From positions 558,001-622,000 of the forward strand of contig NZ_PDZL01000001.1 of assembly GCF_002735705.1 (NCBI RefSeq): a DNA stretch of 64,000 bases, read 5' to 3'. Positions 1 through 9,276 of the stretch are shown here, one piece after another; positions within the stretch are counted from its first letter, which is position 1; each line of letters opens with the position of its first letter. A program made the translations under genes and the position numbers. This DNA is from Janthinobacterium sp. BJB426 (GTDB taxonomy: Bacteria > Pseudomonadota > Gammaproteobacteria > Burkholderiales > Burkholderiaceae_D). Below the pieces are notes generated by a model. The model did no database searches. It was not told the DNA's origin and was given only the letters and a program-made list of their open reading frames with translations.

Positions 1-1
1 C

Positions 2-1333
2 CGCAGCGTACTGGAACGCATGGCGGCGCCATTCGAGCACCTGCTGCGCAACGCCATCGTGCATGGCGTCGAGCCGCGCGACGCGCGCCTGGCCGCCGGC
101 AAGAGCGAGACGGGCGAACTGCTGGTGCAGGTCAGCCAGCAGGGCAATGAAGTGGCGATCGCCTTTTCCGATGATGGCGCAGGGCTGGACCTGGAACGCA
201 TCCGCGCCAAGGCGCACGGCGCCGGTCTGGTGGCGACGGATGCACCATTGACCGACGCACAGGCGGCCGAGCTGATTTTCACGCCTGGCTTTTCCACCGC
301 CGACAGCCTGACGGAATTGGCCGGGCGCGGTTTTGGCATGGACATCGTGCGCTCCGAAGCGCTGGCCCTGGGCGGGCGCGTGGAAACGCTGACGCAGGCC
401 GGCCTGGGCATGCGCTTCACCATCCACCTGCCGCTGACCCTGGCCGTCACCCAGGTGGTGCTGCTGGCGGCCAGCGGCAAGACGTATGCCTTGCCATCGG
501 TGCTGGTGGAGCAGGTGCTGCACCTGAAAGGCGAACAGCTGGAGCAGGTGCGGGCGGCCGGGCGCATCGAGTCGCACGGGCAGTCGCTGGCGCTGCACCA
601 CCTGTCGGCCATGCTGGGCGAGACGCCGTCGGCGCAGGCCACGCAGCGCTATGCGCCCGTGCTCCTGCTGCGAAATGGCAATGACAGGCTGGCCTTGCAG
701 GTCGATGACGTGGTGGGCAACCGCGAAGTCGTGGTCAAGCACGTGGGCCCGCAGCTGGCGCGCATGCCCGGCATCGCCGGCGCCACGGTACTGGGCACGG
801 GCGGCATCGTGCTGATCCTGAACCCGGTGGCGCTGGCGCAGCACCTCGAGCATCATCCGGAACTGCTGTCGCAGTATGCGCTGGCCAGCAGCGAGCAGCA
901 TGCCGCTTCCAGCGCGCTGGCCGTGCCTGCCGTGCGCGTGATGGTGGTCGACGATTCGCTGACGGTGCGCCGTGTGATGCAGCGCCTGTTCGAGCGCGAA
1001 GGCTACCAGGTGCTGCTGGCCAAGGATGGCGTCGATGCGCTGGAACAGCTGCATGCGCTGGAACCGGCTGCCATGCCGGCCCTGCTGCTGGTCGACGTGG
1101 AAATGCCGCGCATGGATGGTTTTGATTTGACGCGCAATGTGCGCAGCGACGACAAGACGCGCGCCATCCCCGTCATCATGATCACCTCGCGCAGCGCCGA
1201 CAAGCACCGCCAGCATGCGCTGGAACTGGGCGTGAATGCGTATTTCGGCAAGCCGTTCCAGGAAGAGGAATTGCTGGCGGAAGTGCAGCGCTTGCAAACG
1301 GAGGCTGGTGCCGAAACACCTCGGCAACCATAA
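2..1333 (+). CDS. CheA-type hybrid histidine kinase (ChpA/PilL-like), 5' truncated
   Basis: This is the C-terminal part of a chemotaxis-type histidine kinase, cut by the window edge; the frame is open from base 2. The visible order is the CheA HATPase domain (N box LLRNAIVHG, G1 DDGAGLD, G2 GRGFGMDI), a CheW-like regulatory domain over roughly residues 135-275 of the visible part, and a receiver domain from about residue 308. The receiver has the acidic pair VVDDS and the phospho-acceptor region VDVEMPRMDG. CheA followed by a fused receiver is the layout of ChpA/PilL kinases that control type IV pili or chemosensory output. The histidine phosphotransfer domains must lie upstream. The downstream gene is 29 bases away. 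The exact pathway cannot be told without the missing 5' neighbours. Confidence 0.9.
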   Translation, partial: RSVLERMAAPFEHLLRNAIVHGVEPRDARLAAGKSETGELLVQVSQQGNEVAIAFSDDGAGLDLERIRAKAHGAGLVATDAPLTDAQAAELIFTPGFSTADSLTELAGRGFGMDIVRSEALALGGRVETLTQAGLGMRFTIHLPLTLAVTQVVLLAASGKTYALPSVLVEQVLHLKGEQLEQVRAAGRIESHGQSLALHHLSAMLGETPSAQATQRYAPVLLLRNGNDRLALQVDDVVGNREVVVKHVGPQLARMPGIAGATVLGTGGIVLILNPVALAQHLEHHPELLSQYALASSEQHAASSALAVPAVRVMVVDDSLTVRRVMQRLFEREGYQVLLAKDGVDALEQLHALEPAAMPALLLVDVEMPRMDGFDLTRNVRSDDKTRAIPVIMITSRSADKHRQHALELGVNAYFGKPFQEEELLAEVQRLQTEAGAETPRQP

Positions 1334-1362
1334 CAGGCGTGCATCGCCAAACCAGGAAAACT

Positions 1363-1992
1363 ATGAGCCTTCACGCCAAACTGAAAAAACTCGAAGACAA
1401 AGCCATGGCCAAAGGCGAGCATGCGGTCGCCGCGGCCGCAGCCCATCTGGTGCAGGATATTGACTCCATGGACAGGCAAATCAACCTTGTCGGGGCGCTG
1501 CACGAAGTGGGCTACCTGCAGAACTCGCTGAAGCCCTACTGGAATGCGTTCAGGGCCGATGAGCCGGCATGGATAGAACGCTGCCTGACCAGGCTGCTCA
1601 CTGCCGATCATGACTATTGGGCACTCGCCGCGCTGCTGGGGTGCGATGGTCCGGCCACCATCGGTATCGCCATGGGCAAGGGGTTCAAATCCGCCGCGAC
1701 GAGGCAGTATGAACGTTTTGATAAGCCCGATGTCCATGTCGATACCCTGTATTTTTCAGGCATGGGCAAGGTGTTGCACCCCATATTGGAAGTCGGCCAT
1801 GACACCAGGGAAATGATCAATATCGACGTGGGAAGGGCGCGGGCACTGAGTTTAGAAAACCAGCAATGGCAGCCAGGTGAGCCGTTGGGAACGGGCGGAC
1901 TGTCCCTTTCCATGCAGGCGAAACTTCCGCACGGCGCCTGGCGGTCGGTGTGGACGCCGTTCACCACACAGGAAGCCGGCGGCCTTACGTGA
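1363..1992 (+). CDS. Conserved-looking hypothetical protein
   Basis: I do not recognise this 209-residue protein. The start at 1363 (MSLHAKLKK) is chosen because AGGAAA lies just upstream; an earlier in-frame ATG at 1339 has no ribosome binding site. The N-terminus is a charged, alanine-rich helix (about residues 1-30), followed by a mixed globular region; no signal peptide or membrane segment is seen. It follows the kinase by 29 bases on the same strand and may be cotranscribed, but nothing in it resembles a chemotaxis adaptor. Its last 8 bases overlap the 3' end of the convergent photolyase gene. Codon use looks like its neighbours, with a slightly lower GC in the middle. Confidence 0.7.
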   Translation: MSLHAKLKKLEDKAMAKGEHAVAAAAAHLVQDIDSMDRQINLVGALHEVGYLQNSLKPYWNAFRADEPAWIERCLTRLLTADHDYWALAALLGCDGPATIGIAMGKGFKSAATRQYERFDKPDVHVDTLYFSGMGKVLHPILEVGHDTREMINIDVGRARALSLENQQWQPGEPLGTGGLSLSMQAKLPHGAWRSVWTPFTTQEAGGLT

Positions 1993-3448
1993 CCACTTTG
2001 ACCACTGCATAGCGCTCCAGGGTCTCCTTGCGCGCCTCGTCGTGCTGCACCAGCGGTTCCGGATAATCGCGCCCCAGCACGATGTTTTTTTGTTCGAGCA
2101 GCATGCGCGGCACCAGCCAGGGGGCGTGGATTTCCTTGTCGCCCAGCGCCTTCAGTTGCGGCAGGTAGCGGCGGATGAAGCGCCCGCTGGCATCGAATTT
2201 TTCCGACTGCGTGATGGGGTTGAAGATGCGGAAGTAGGGTTGCGCATCGCAGCCGGACGACGAAGCCCATTGCCAGCCGCCGTTGTTCGAGGCCAGGTCG
2301 AAGTCATTCAGGTGCAGCGCGAAATACGCTTCACCGCGGCGCCAGTCGATGCCCAGATCCTTGATCAAAAAGCAGGCTGTGACCATGCGCAGGCGATTGT
2401 GCATATAGCCCGTCTGGTTCAGCTGCGCCATCGCCGCGTCCACCAGCGGATAGCCGGTACGCCCCTCGCACCAGGCGGCAAACGCGGCATCGGCCTCGGG
2501 TCCCGTTTCCCATGCGATGGCGTCGTAGGCGGGTTTGAAGGCGCCGCCTTCCACATGCGGGTTCTGGTACAAAATCATGGCGTAAAAATCGCGCCAGATC
2601 AGTTCCGCCAGCCACACGGGCGCGCCATCGCCGCCGCCGCCCCGGTCCATCAGGTCGACGATGGTGCGCACCAGGTAGCGCAGCGACACGGTGCCGAAGC
2701 GCAGATGCATGGACAGATACGACGGTCCCTTCAGGGCGGGAAAATCGCGCGCCACGTCATAGCGGGCCACGCGCGGCAGAAAATCCTCGAACAGTTGACT
2801 GGCGCCCGACATGCCGGTGGGAATGGCCAGTTCGGCCAGGTTGCTGGCCTCGAAACCCAGTTCGCCCAAGGTAGGCAACGGCGCTGGCGTGCCGGCGCGC
2901 GGCGGCGCCAGGCTGGCCGCATGCGGCTCGATAGCGAACGGCGCCAGGCAACCGGGTTCGGCGCGCATTTTCTTCAGCCAGGCATTTTTATACGGCGTGT
3001 AGACGGTATACGGCTTGGCGGAAAGCGTCAGCACCTCGTCCTTTTCAAAGATCACCTGGTCCTTGAAGCTGAACCACAGGCGCGCGTCGCGCGTGAGCGC
3101 GGCGGCTACCGTGGCGTCGCGCGCGATCGCTTGCGGCTCGTAGTCGTGGTTGGCAAAGACGGCGTCGGCGTTCAATTCGGCGGCCAGGCGCGGGATGGCC
3201 TCGGCCGCGTCCGCGTGCAGCACGATCAGGTCGCCACCGAGCTGGCGCAGCTCGGCGGCCAGCTCGGCCACGCTGGCATGGATGAAGTCGACGCGCCGGT
3301 CGCGGCGCGGCAGGGCGGCCAGGATGGCCGTGTCGTAGACGAAGACGCAATGCACGGCCTGGCTCTGGCGCAGGGCGTGATGCAGTGCAGCATGGTCAAA
3401 CGCGCGCAGATCGCGCCGGAACCACACCAGGGAAGTCTTGATTGTCAT
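1985..3448 (-). CDS. phrB: Deoxyribodipyrimidine photolyase
   Basis: This 487-residue protein is a class I cyclobutane pyrimidine dimer photolyase, which uses blue light and reduced FAD to split UV-induced thymine dimers. The N-terminal photolyase domain starts with TSLVWFRRDLR and runs to about residue 165. The FAD-binding helical domain covers about 200-480, with TGYPLVDAAM, YMHNRLRM and the signature segment LNDFDLASNNGGWQW. The length is normal for the family. It converges with the hypothetical gene upstream in the window and is transcribed alone. A cryptochrome is possible by homology, but the conserved Asn-Asn-Gly-Gly-Trp-Gln-Trp tract favours true photolyase. Confidence 0.95.
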   Translation of the reverse strand: MTIKTSLVWFRRDLRAFDHAALHHALRQSQAVHCVFVYDTAILAALPRRDRRVDFIHASVAELAAELRQLGGDLIVLHADAAEAIPRLAAELNADAVFANHDYEPQAIARDATVAAALTRDARLWFSFKDQVIFEKDEVLTLSAKPYTVYTPYKNAWLKKMRAEPGCLAPFAIEPHAASLAPPRAGTPAPLPTLGELGFEASNLAELAIPTGMSGASQLFEDFLPRVARYDVARDFPALKGPSYLSMHLRFGTVSLRYLVRTIVDLMDRGGGGDGAPVWLAELIWRDFYAMILYQNPHVEGGAFKPAYDAIAWETGPEADAAFAAWCEGRTGYPLVDAAMAQLNQTGYMHNRLRMVTACFLIKDLGIDWRRGEAYFALHLNDFDLASNNGGWQWASSSGCDAQPYFRIFNPITQSEKFDASGRFIRRYLPQLKALGDKEIHAPWLVPRMLLEQKNIVLGRDYPEPLVQHDEARKETLERYAVVKVVT

Positions 3449-3789
3449 TATTTCGCGTGTTCAGGGTCAAAGATAGGCCATTTTTTGCCGCCAACTGGGC
3501 TTTATGGCCGCTCGCGTCGCGCCTTTGGCGTCGCTGCGGCGGCAATTCAGTGTAAACTACCGGGTATGTTCATGGTGCTTTATGTGCGACAGCGATTTTG
3601 CAATCAATTTTACAATTGGCATGGAAATGCGCCTGCAGGCAAAGCGAATGGATCATTAATTTATAACATAACAAGAATAGCGCCTGGCAACACGGTTCTC
3701 GCCGCCCAACGTTCGCGGCAGGATGCGCCAGGCGTACGATAGCGGGGTAAGCGAGACTTGCCAGCAAGCCCACAGAGAGAGCATCGCGT
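3449..3789. other. Intergenic region between divergent phrB and yqgE
   Basis: No gene is supported here. It must hold the promoters of both flanking genes. AT-rich DNA lies around 3590-3680. In the yqgE leader, CGCCTGGC at 3681-3688 can pair with GCCAGGCG at 3727-3734, enclosing a smaller GCCGC/GCGGC stem, so the untranslated leader may be structured. I could not assign a convincing -35/-10 pair. Confidence 0.5.
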
Positions 3790-4437
3790 ATGAAAAAGAG
3801 TAAAATCGACCAGACTCTACCAGGACATCGTCTGATGCAGGGTGTGGGAGAGCCGGCCGCGACCGGTTCCTCCACCCTGAATCTGGCCAACCACTTCCTG
3901 ATTGCGATGCCGGCCATGCAAGATCCGATCTTCGGCGGCACGGTCGTGTACGTGTGTGAACATAATGAAAACGGCGTCCTGGGTGTCGTCATCAACAAGC
4001 CCACCGACATGACCATGGAAGTGCTGTTCGACCGCATCGACCTGAAACTGGCGGCCGGCAGCGACACGCCCATCATCAACGAACCGATCATGTTCGGCGG
4101 CCCCGTACAGGACGACCGCGGCTTCGTGCTGCATACGCCGGGCGCGCGCTACTCCTCGTCGCTGACGGTGACCGATGAAGTGGCGTTTACCACCTCGATC
4201 GACGTGCTTGAAGCCGTCGCCAAGGGCGATGGTCCCGAGCGCATGCTGGTCTCGATCGGTTATTCGGGCTGGAGTCCGGGCCAGCTGGAAGACGAAATCG
4301 GCCGCAATGGCTGGCTGACGGTAGGCGCCTCGGCCGACATCCTGTTCGATTTCCCCATCGAGCAGCGCTACGTGGCGGCCATCAAGTTGCTCGGCATCGA
4401 TCCCCTCATGCTGGCGAGCGAGGCTGGCCACGCATGA
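3790..4437 (+). CDS. yqgE: YqgE/AlgH family protein (UPF0301)
   Basis: This 215-residue member of the UPF0301 (YqgE/AlgH) family has no firmly established biochemical role. The family core starts at about residue 33 (NLANHFLIAMP) and contains GTVVYVCEH, GVVINKP, FGGPVQDDRGFVLH and the GYSGWSPGQLEDE stretch. The first 30 residues are extra compared with many homologues, so a start at 3835 (MQGVGEP) is possible. The gene overlaps ruvX by 4 bases (ATGA), and yqgE-yqgF is a widely conserved pair. It opens the run that continues into the pyrimidine genes. Confidence 0.9.
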   Translation: MKKSKIDQTLPGHRLMQGVGEPAATGSSTLNLANHFLIAMPAMQDPIFGGTVVYVCEHNENGVLGVVINKPTDMTMEVLFDRIDLKLAAGSDTPIINEPIMFGGPVQDDRGFVLHTPGARYSSSLTVTDEVAFTTSIDVLEAVAKGDGPERMLVSIGYSGWSPGQLEDEIGRNGWLTVGASADILFDFPIEQRYVAAIKLLGIDPLMLASEAGHA

Positions 4438-4832
4438 GCGGAGACGCCATCGACACCATCCTCGCCTTCGATTTCGGCTTGAAACGCATCGGCGTGGCCA
4501 TCGGCAATACCATGATTTGCCAGGCCAAGCCGCTCAGCGTAATCACGGCCACGGCGAACGAACCGAAGTTTTCCGCCATCGATAGCCTGATCAAGGAGTG
4601 GGGCGCGAGCCGCATCGTGGTGGGCTTGCCCAGCCATCCCGATGGCACCGAACACGAGATGAGCGCGCGCTGCCGCCGTTTCGCCAACCAGGTGCACGGC
4701 CGCTTCAACCTGCCCGTGGAACTGGTCGACGAGCGCTATTCCTCGGCCGTCATCGCCGCCAAGCGCGGTGAAGTCATCGACGACCGCGCCGCCGCCATCA
4801 TCCTGCAACAGTATTTCGACGCGAATTATTAA
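4434..4832 (+). CDS. ruvX: Putative pre-16S rRNA nuclease / Holliday junction resolvase YqgF (RuvX)
   Basis: This 132-residue RNase H-fold protein belongs to the YqgF family, linked to 5' maturation of 16S rRNA. The N-terminal strand AFDFGLKRIGVAIG carries the first catalytic aspartate; VVGLPSHPDGTE, VDERYSS (acidic Glu) and DDRAAAIILQQY (last Asp) complete the active site. Length is typical (about 130-150). The start overlaps yqgE by 4 bases, so translation is probably coupled. pyrR follows after 23 bases. Confidence 0.93.
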   Translation: MSGDAIDTILAFDFGLKRIGVAIGNTMICQAKPLSVITATANEPKFSAIDSLIKEWGASRIVVGLPSHPDGTEHEMSARCRRFANQVHGRFNLPVELVDERYSSAVIAAKRGEVIDDRAAAIILQQYFDANY

Positions 4833-4855
4833 TCCGACCTTAGACCCATTCCTGA

Positions 4856-5395
4856 ATGATCAAGAACTCTATGCCGCATCCTACGAATCCTTCCCAACTC
4901 GACGCCGAGGCCCTGTACGCGGTCTTGCTGCAACAGGTGCAGAGCGGCCTGGCGGGCATCCCCAACGTGGCCATCGTCGGCATCCATTCGGGCGGCGCCT
5001 GGCTGGCGGAACGCCTGGCGCGCGACCTGAACCTGCTCGACCGCCTGGGCGTGCTCGATGTCTCGTTCTACCGCGACGACTTCGCCCAGAAAGGCCTGCA
5101 TGCGGACGTCAAGCCGACGCAAATCAGCTTTGACGTGGCCGGCGCCACTATCCTGCTGGTCGACGACGTGCTGTACACGGGCCGCACCACGCGCGCGGCC
5201 ATCAATGAATTGTTCGACTATGGCCGCCCGGCCAAGATCATGCTGGCCGCCCTGGTCGACCGCGGCGAACGACAGTTGCCGGTAGCCGCCGATTTCGTGG
5301 CCGCCTTCACTGCCGTGCCGGCGGGCCAGGCCCTGGTCCTGAAGCAAGCCGACGATGGAAAATTCACGCTCACCATAGATACCAACCATGCTTAA
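4856..5395 (+). CDS. pyrR: PyrR uracil phosphoribosyltransferase-type regulator
   Basis: This 179-residue phosphoribosyltransferase belongs to the PyrR family. The PRPP-binding loop is [15 protein letters not shown], and the early segment [15 protein letters not shown] is also typical. In Gram-positive bacteria PyrR binds pyr mRNA and attenuates transcription; in Pseudomonas a pyrR homologue sits in front of pyrBC' and influences their expression. The same order is seen here: pyrR overlaps the start of pyrB by 8 bases. I see no clear anti-terminator hairpin between ruvX and pyrR. A start at 4871 (MPHPT) is an alternative. Confidence 0.92.
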   Translation: MIKNSMPHPTNPSQLDAEALYAVLLQQVQSGLAGIPNVAIVGIHSGGAWLAERLARDLNLLDRLGVLDVSFYRDDFAQKGLHADVKPTQISFDVAGATILLVDDVLYTGRTTRAAINELFDYGRPAKIMLAALVDRGERQLPVAADFVAAFTAVPAGQALVLKQADDGKFTLTIDTNHA

Positions 5396-6353
5396 TCCGC
5401 AACTGAATAAACACGGCGAACTGCAACACCTGCTGACGATTGAAGGCTTGCCGAAGTCTATCGTCAACCACATCCTCGATACCGCTTCCTCGTTCGTCGG
5501 TATCTCCGACCGCGATGTGAAAAAGGTCCCGCTGATGCGCGGCAAGAGCGTTTTCAACCTGTTCTTTGAAAACTCCACGCGCACCCGCACCACCTTCGAA
5601 ATCGCGTCAAAAAGGCTGTCGGCCGACGTCATCAACCTGAACATCCAGGCCTCGTCGGCCAGCAAGGGAGAGTCCCTGCTCGACACCATCGACAACCTGT
5701 CGGCCATGCATGCCGACATGTTCGTCGTGCGCCACGCGCAGTCGGGCGCGCCCTACCTGATTGCCAAGCACCTGATCGACACCAAGCAGCCGCATGTCCA
5801 CGTGGTCAACGCGGGCGACGGTCGCCATGCGCACCCGACCCAGGGCTTGCTCGACATGTACACGATCCGCCACTACAAGAAGGATTTCACCAACCTGACG
5901 GTGGCCATCGTGGGCGACATCCTGCACAGCCGCGTGGCCCGTTCCGACATCCACGCGCTGACCACCCTGGGCGTGCCGGAAGTGCGCGCCATCGGCCCGC
6001 ACACCCTGCTGCCGGGTGGCCTGGAGCAGATGGGCGTGCGCACCTTCACGAACATGGATGAAGGCCTCAAGGGTGTGGACGTGATCATCATGCTGCGCCT
6101 GCAGAATGAACGCATGAGCGGCGCGCTGCTGCCGTCGGCGCAGGAATATTTCAAGAGCTACGGCTTGACGCCCGAGCGCCTGGCGCTGGCGAAACCGGAC
6201 GCCATCGTGATGCATCCGGGCCCGATGAACCGCGGCGTGGAGATCGATTCGGCTGTGGCCGACGGTCCGCAGGCGGTGATCCTGCCGCAGGTGACCTTCG
6301 GTATCGCCGTACGCATGGCGGTGATGAGTATTTTGGCTGGTAATCAGGGCTGA
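5388..6353 (+). CDS. pyrB: Aspartate carbamoyltransferase catalytic subunit
   Basis: This 321-residue enzyme condenses carbamoyl phosphate and aspartate to carbamoyl aspartate in pyrimidine synthesis. The carbamoyl phosphate site [13 protein letters not shown] lies near residue 62; [14 protein letters not shown] and [12 protein letters not shown] mark the aspartate side. The next gene encodes a dihydroorotase-like chain without metal ligands, as in the Pseudomonas class A enzyme, where PyrB assembles with PyrC' into a dodecamer. No pyrI regulatory subunit is present. The gap to the next gene is 24 bases, with GAGTAAGCGAGC before its start. Confidence 0.96.
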   Translation: MLNPQLNKHGELQHLLTIEGLPKSIVNHILDTASSFVGISDRDVKKVPLMRGKSVFNLFFENSTRTRTTFEIASKRLSADVINLNIQASSASKGESLLDTIDNLSAMHADMFVVRHAQSGAPYLIAKHLIDTKQPHVHVVNAGDGRHAHPTQGLLDMYTIRHYKKDFTNLTVAIVGDILHSRVARSDIHALTTLGVPEVRAIGPHTLLPGGLEQMGVRTFTNMDEGLKGVDVIIMLRLQNERMSGALLPSAQEYFKSYGLTPERLALAKPDAIVMHPGPMNRGVEIDSAVADGPQAVILPQVTFGIAVRMAVMSILAGNQG

Positions 6354-6377
6354 TAGCCCAAGGACGAGTAAGCGAGC

Positions 6378-7679
6378 ATGACGACACTACATATCAAGAA
6401 CGGCCACCTGATCGACCCTGCCAACGGCATCGATGGCTTGCAAGACCTGTTTATCGCCGATGGCAAGGTGCTGGCCGTGGGCAGCGCCCCGGCCGGCTTC
6501 AAGGCTGACACCACGTTTGACGCGGCCGGCCTGGTGGTTTCCCCCGGCCTGGTCGACCTGTCCGCGCGGCTGCGCGAGCCGGGTTACGAATACAAGGCGA
6601 CCCTGGAATCGGAATTGCAGGCGGCGCTGCAAGGCGGCGTCACGAGCCTGGTCTGCCCGCCCGACACCGACCCCGTGTTGGACGAGCCGGGCCTGGTGGA
6701 AATGCTGAAGTACCGCGCCAAGACGCAGAACAAGGCCCACGTGCACCCGCTGGGCGCACTGACCATGGGCTTGAAAGGCAAGTCGCTGACGGAGATGGCC
6801 GAACTGACGGAAGCGGGCTGCATCGGCTTTGCGCAGGCGGAAGAGCCGATCGAAGACACCACCGTGCTGCTGCGCGCCATGCAGTACGCGAACACCTTCG
6901 GCTACACCGTCTGGCTGCGCCCGCAAGACCCGCACATTGGCCGCGGCGGCATCGCCCATAGCGGCCCGCTGGCCTCGCGCCTGGGCCTGTCCGGCGTGCC
7001 CGTGATGTCCGAAACCATCGCGCTGCACACGATTTTCGAATTGATGCGCGCCAGCCGCGCGCGCGTGCACCTGTGCCGCATCTCGTCGGCGGCGGGCCTG
7101 GAACTGATCCGCGCGGCCAAGGCCGAAGGCTTGCCCGTCACCTGCGACGTGGGCGTGCACCATGTGCACCTGACGGATGCCGATATCGGCTTCTTCGACC
7201 CGAATGCGCGCGTCACGCCGCCATTCCGCAGCCAGCGCGACCGCGATGCGATCCGAGCCGGCCTGTTTGATGGCACGGTGGACGCCATGTGCTCGGACCA
7301 CACGCCCGTCGACGACGATGAAAAACTGCTGCCGTTCGGCGAAGCGTCGCCCGGTGCCACGGGCCTGGAACTGCTGCTGTCGCTGGCCCTGAAATGGGCC
7401 GACGACTATGCGCTGGCGCAGCCGCAAGCTGGCGCCCGTCCGCTGGCACGCGCCGTGGCCAAGGTTACGTCCGACGCGGCCCGTGTCGCCGGCATCCCGG
7501 CCGGCAGCCTGGCCGTGGGTGAAGCGGCTGACATCTGCGTCTTCGATGCCGCCGCGCGCTGGACCGTGTCGTCGGCATCGCTGGCCAGCCAGGGCAAGCA
7601 CACGCCTTTCCTCGGCTATGAGTTGAGCGGCATCGTCAAGGCGACCATCGTTGCCGGACAGGTGGCGTTTCAGCGTTAA
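6378..7679 (+). CDS. pyrX: Dihydroorotase-like PyrC', probably non-catalytic ATCase partner
   Basis: This 433-residue protein has the amidohydrolase fold of type I dihydroorotase but lacks key metal ligands. Where active enzymes have Asp-x-His-x-His-x-Arg-Glu-Pro-Gly, this sequence reads DLSARLREPG, so both histidines are gone. The later metal histidine before the Ser-Thr/Ser-Ala turn is replaced in HLCRISSA, and the usual DHAPH becomes DHTPV; the histidine pair in GVHHVHLTD is kept. In Pseudomonas a similar inactive chain (PyrC') holds together the aspartate transcarbamoylase. Position directly behind pyrB supports that role. A working dihydroorotase should then be encoded elsewhere in the genome. 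Confidence 0.9.
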   Translation: MTTLHIKNGHLIDPANGIDGLQDLFIADGKVLAVGSAPAGFKADTTFDAAGLVVSPGLVDLSARLREPGYEYKATLESELQAALQGGVTSLVCPPDTDPVLDEPGLVEMLKYRAKTQNKAHVHPLGALTMGLKGKSLTEMAELTEAGCIGFAQAEEPIEDTTVLLRAMQYANTFGYTVWLRPQDPHIGRGGIAHSGPLASRLGLSGVPVMSETIALHTIFELMRASRARVHLCRISSAAGLELIRAAKAEGLPVTCDVGVHHVHLTDADIGFFDPNARVTPPFRSQRDRDAIRAGLFDGTVDAMCSDHTPVDDDEKLLPFGEASPGATGLELLLSLALKWADDYALAQPQAGARPLARAVAKVTSDAARVAGIPAGSLAVGEAADICVFDAAARWTVSSASLASQGKHTPFLGYELSGIVKATIVAGQVAFQR

Positions 7680-7721
7680 AAATCAGATCCATGGACCGGG
7701 GGCACGCTGCCCCGGCACCCC

Positions 7722-8513
7722 TTGTCTGCTCCCGGATTTCGGTTCTGGTTTATTTGTTGGTGTGATTTGAAACTTCTGCTTACCTACCGCCTCGCGCGCA
7801 TCGCCATTCACCTGGGCTGCGGCATGGCCAAGAGCGCCGTGCTCTTTCCCTGGCTGGACCTGGAGGGGCGCAACCGGCGCATCCGCCGCTGGTCGACACA
7901 GCTGCTCGACATCTGCGGCGTGCACGTGGCGCAGCCGGCAGACAGCGTGCCGGCGCTCGACCATGCGATGGTGGTGGCGAACCACGTTTCGTGGCTCGAT
8001 ATTTTCGTCATCAACGCCGTCCACCCCTGCCGTTTCGTCGCCAAGGCGGAAATCCGTGCCTGGCCGATCCTGGGCTGGCTGGCGGGACGCGCCGGCACCA
8101 TCTTCATTTCGCGCGGCAGCAAGCGCGATTTGCGCCTGATTTTCCAGGGCCTGGTGGATAAGTTGACGGCGGGCGAACGCATCGCGTTCTTCCCCGAAGG
8201 CACGACCGCCGCGCAAGGACAGATCCTGCCGTTTCACGCCAACCTGTTTGAGGCGGCCATCGACGCGCAAGTGCCGGTGCAGCCGTTCGCGCTCGTGTAT
8301 GTGGATGACAAGGGGGTCTTGCATCACGCCGTCGATTTCATCGGCGACATGAGCTTTGCGCAAAGCATGGTGGCGATCCTGAGCGGCCCGCCCATTACGG
8401 CGCGCCTGACCTGTCTGGCACCGGTGGCGACGGTTGACGCGCACCGCCGCGAACTGGCAGCGGCAACGCAGGCGACTATCGCCGCTACGCTGCCGCTGGA
8501 GAAGGTAGCTTAA
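7722..8513 (+). CDS. plsC: 1-acyl-sn-glycerol-3-phosphate acyltransferase
   Basis: This PlsC-type acyltransferase adds the second acyl chain in phosphatidic acid synthesis. The catalytic motif is NHVSWLD (His-x4-Asp), followed by FISRGSKRD and the acceptor-binding FPEGTTAAQG. The N-terminus is hydrophobic and probably inserts into the inner membrane. The start is uncertain: both candidate starts are TTG, at 7722 or 7767 (the latter gives MKLLLTYRLARI), and neither has a strong ribosome binding site. It lies 42 bases after pyrC' and is likely read through from it. Its last 4 bases overlap the convergent permease gene. A second plsC paralogue is present at 20475-21215. Confidence 0.88.
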   Translation: MSAPGFRFWFICWCDLKLLLTYRLARIAIHLGCGMAKSAVLFPWLDLEGRNRRIRRWSTQLLDICGVHVAQPADSVPALDHAMVVANHVSWLDIFVINAVHPCRFVAKAEIRAWPILGWLAGRAGTIFISRGSKRDLRLIFQGLVDKLTAGERIAFFPEGTTAAQGQILPFHANLFEAAIDAQVPVQPFALVYVDDKGVLHHAVDFIGDMSFAQSMVAILSGPPITARLTCLAPVATVDAHRRELAAATQATIAATLPLEKVA

Positions 8514-9274
8514 TTCTTCACGTGCAGCCAGCGCGCATGCGCGGCGCGGGCCAGGTAGTCGAGGATGAAACCGAGTATGCCGATCAGCACGATGGCGGCC
8601 ATCAGTTCCGAATACGCGAGTCGGTCGCGCGTGTCGAGGATGAAGTAGCCAAGACCTGCTGACACGCCCAGCATTTCCGCCGGTACCAGCACGATCCAGA
8701 TGATGCCGATGGCCAGGCGCACGCCCGTCAGGATATCGGCCGTGATGCCCGGCAAAATCACCTTGAAGACGATTTCGCTGCGCGTGGCCGACAGGCTGCG
8801 GGCCAGCAGCAGCCAGTTCGGATCGAGCCGCGCCACGCCGGCCGCCGTATTGAGCAAAATCGGCCAGACGGCCGCAAACGCCAGCAGGAAGTACACGGGC
8901 GCGTCACCGACACCGAGCACCATCACGGCGATCGGCATCCACGACAGCGGCGAAATCATGCGCAGCAGCTGGAATAGCGGCATGGCGGCGCCGGAAAAGC
9001 TTTTCGACATGGCCACCAGCACGCCCAGCGGTACGCCGATGACGATCGCCAGTCCCAGGCCGACCGCCACCCGCTGCAGGCTCAATACCACGTGCAGCCA
9101 GATATCCGAGCCGCCGACCATCTCCTGGAACGCCAGCGCCGTAGGCAGCGGCGCAAAGGCGGTGGCGATGGGCGTGGATTTCTCCAGCGCCGTCACGCCC
9201 ATGGACCACAATAGCAAGGCACAGGCCAGCCCCACCAGGGGCAGGCCGAACTTCGTGAACAACTTGCTTGCCAT
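8510..9274 (-). CDS. ABC transporter permease, NrtB/SsuC/TauC type
   Basis: This 254-residue inner-membrane protein has about six hydrophobic segments and the BPD permease EAA loop (LARSLSATRSEIVFKVILPG). It belongs to the nitrate/sulfonate/taurine family of importers. It is the last gene of a five-gene - strand set; its start follows the binding-protein gene by 2 bases. Substrate cannot be deduced from the permease alone. It converges on plsC with a 4-base overlap. Confidence 0.9.
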   Translation of the reverse strand: MASKLFTKFGLPLVGLACALLLWSMGVTALEKSTPIATAFAPLPTALAFQEMVGGSDIWLHVVLSLQRVAVGLGLAIVIGVPLGVLVAMSKSFSGAAMPLFQLLRMISPLSWMPIAVMVLGVGDAPVYFLLAFAAVWPILLNTAAGVARLDPNWLLLARSLSATRSEIVFKVILPGITADILTGVRLAIGIIWIVLVPAEMLGVSAGLGYFILDTRDRLAYSELMAAIVLIGILGFILDYLARAAHARWLHVKN

Positions 9275-9276
9275 CG

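Noticed and set aside
1877..3742. 621-codon + strand open frame over the photolyase gene
   Set aside because: It is antisense to a clear photolyase, is rich in Arg/Gln/His as expected of shadow frames in GC-rich DNA, and has no family motif.
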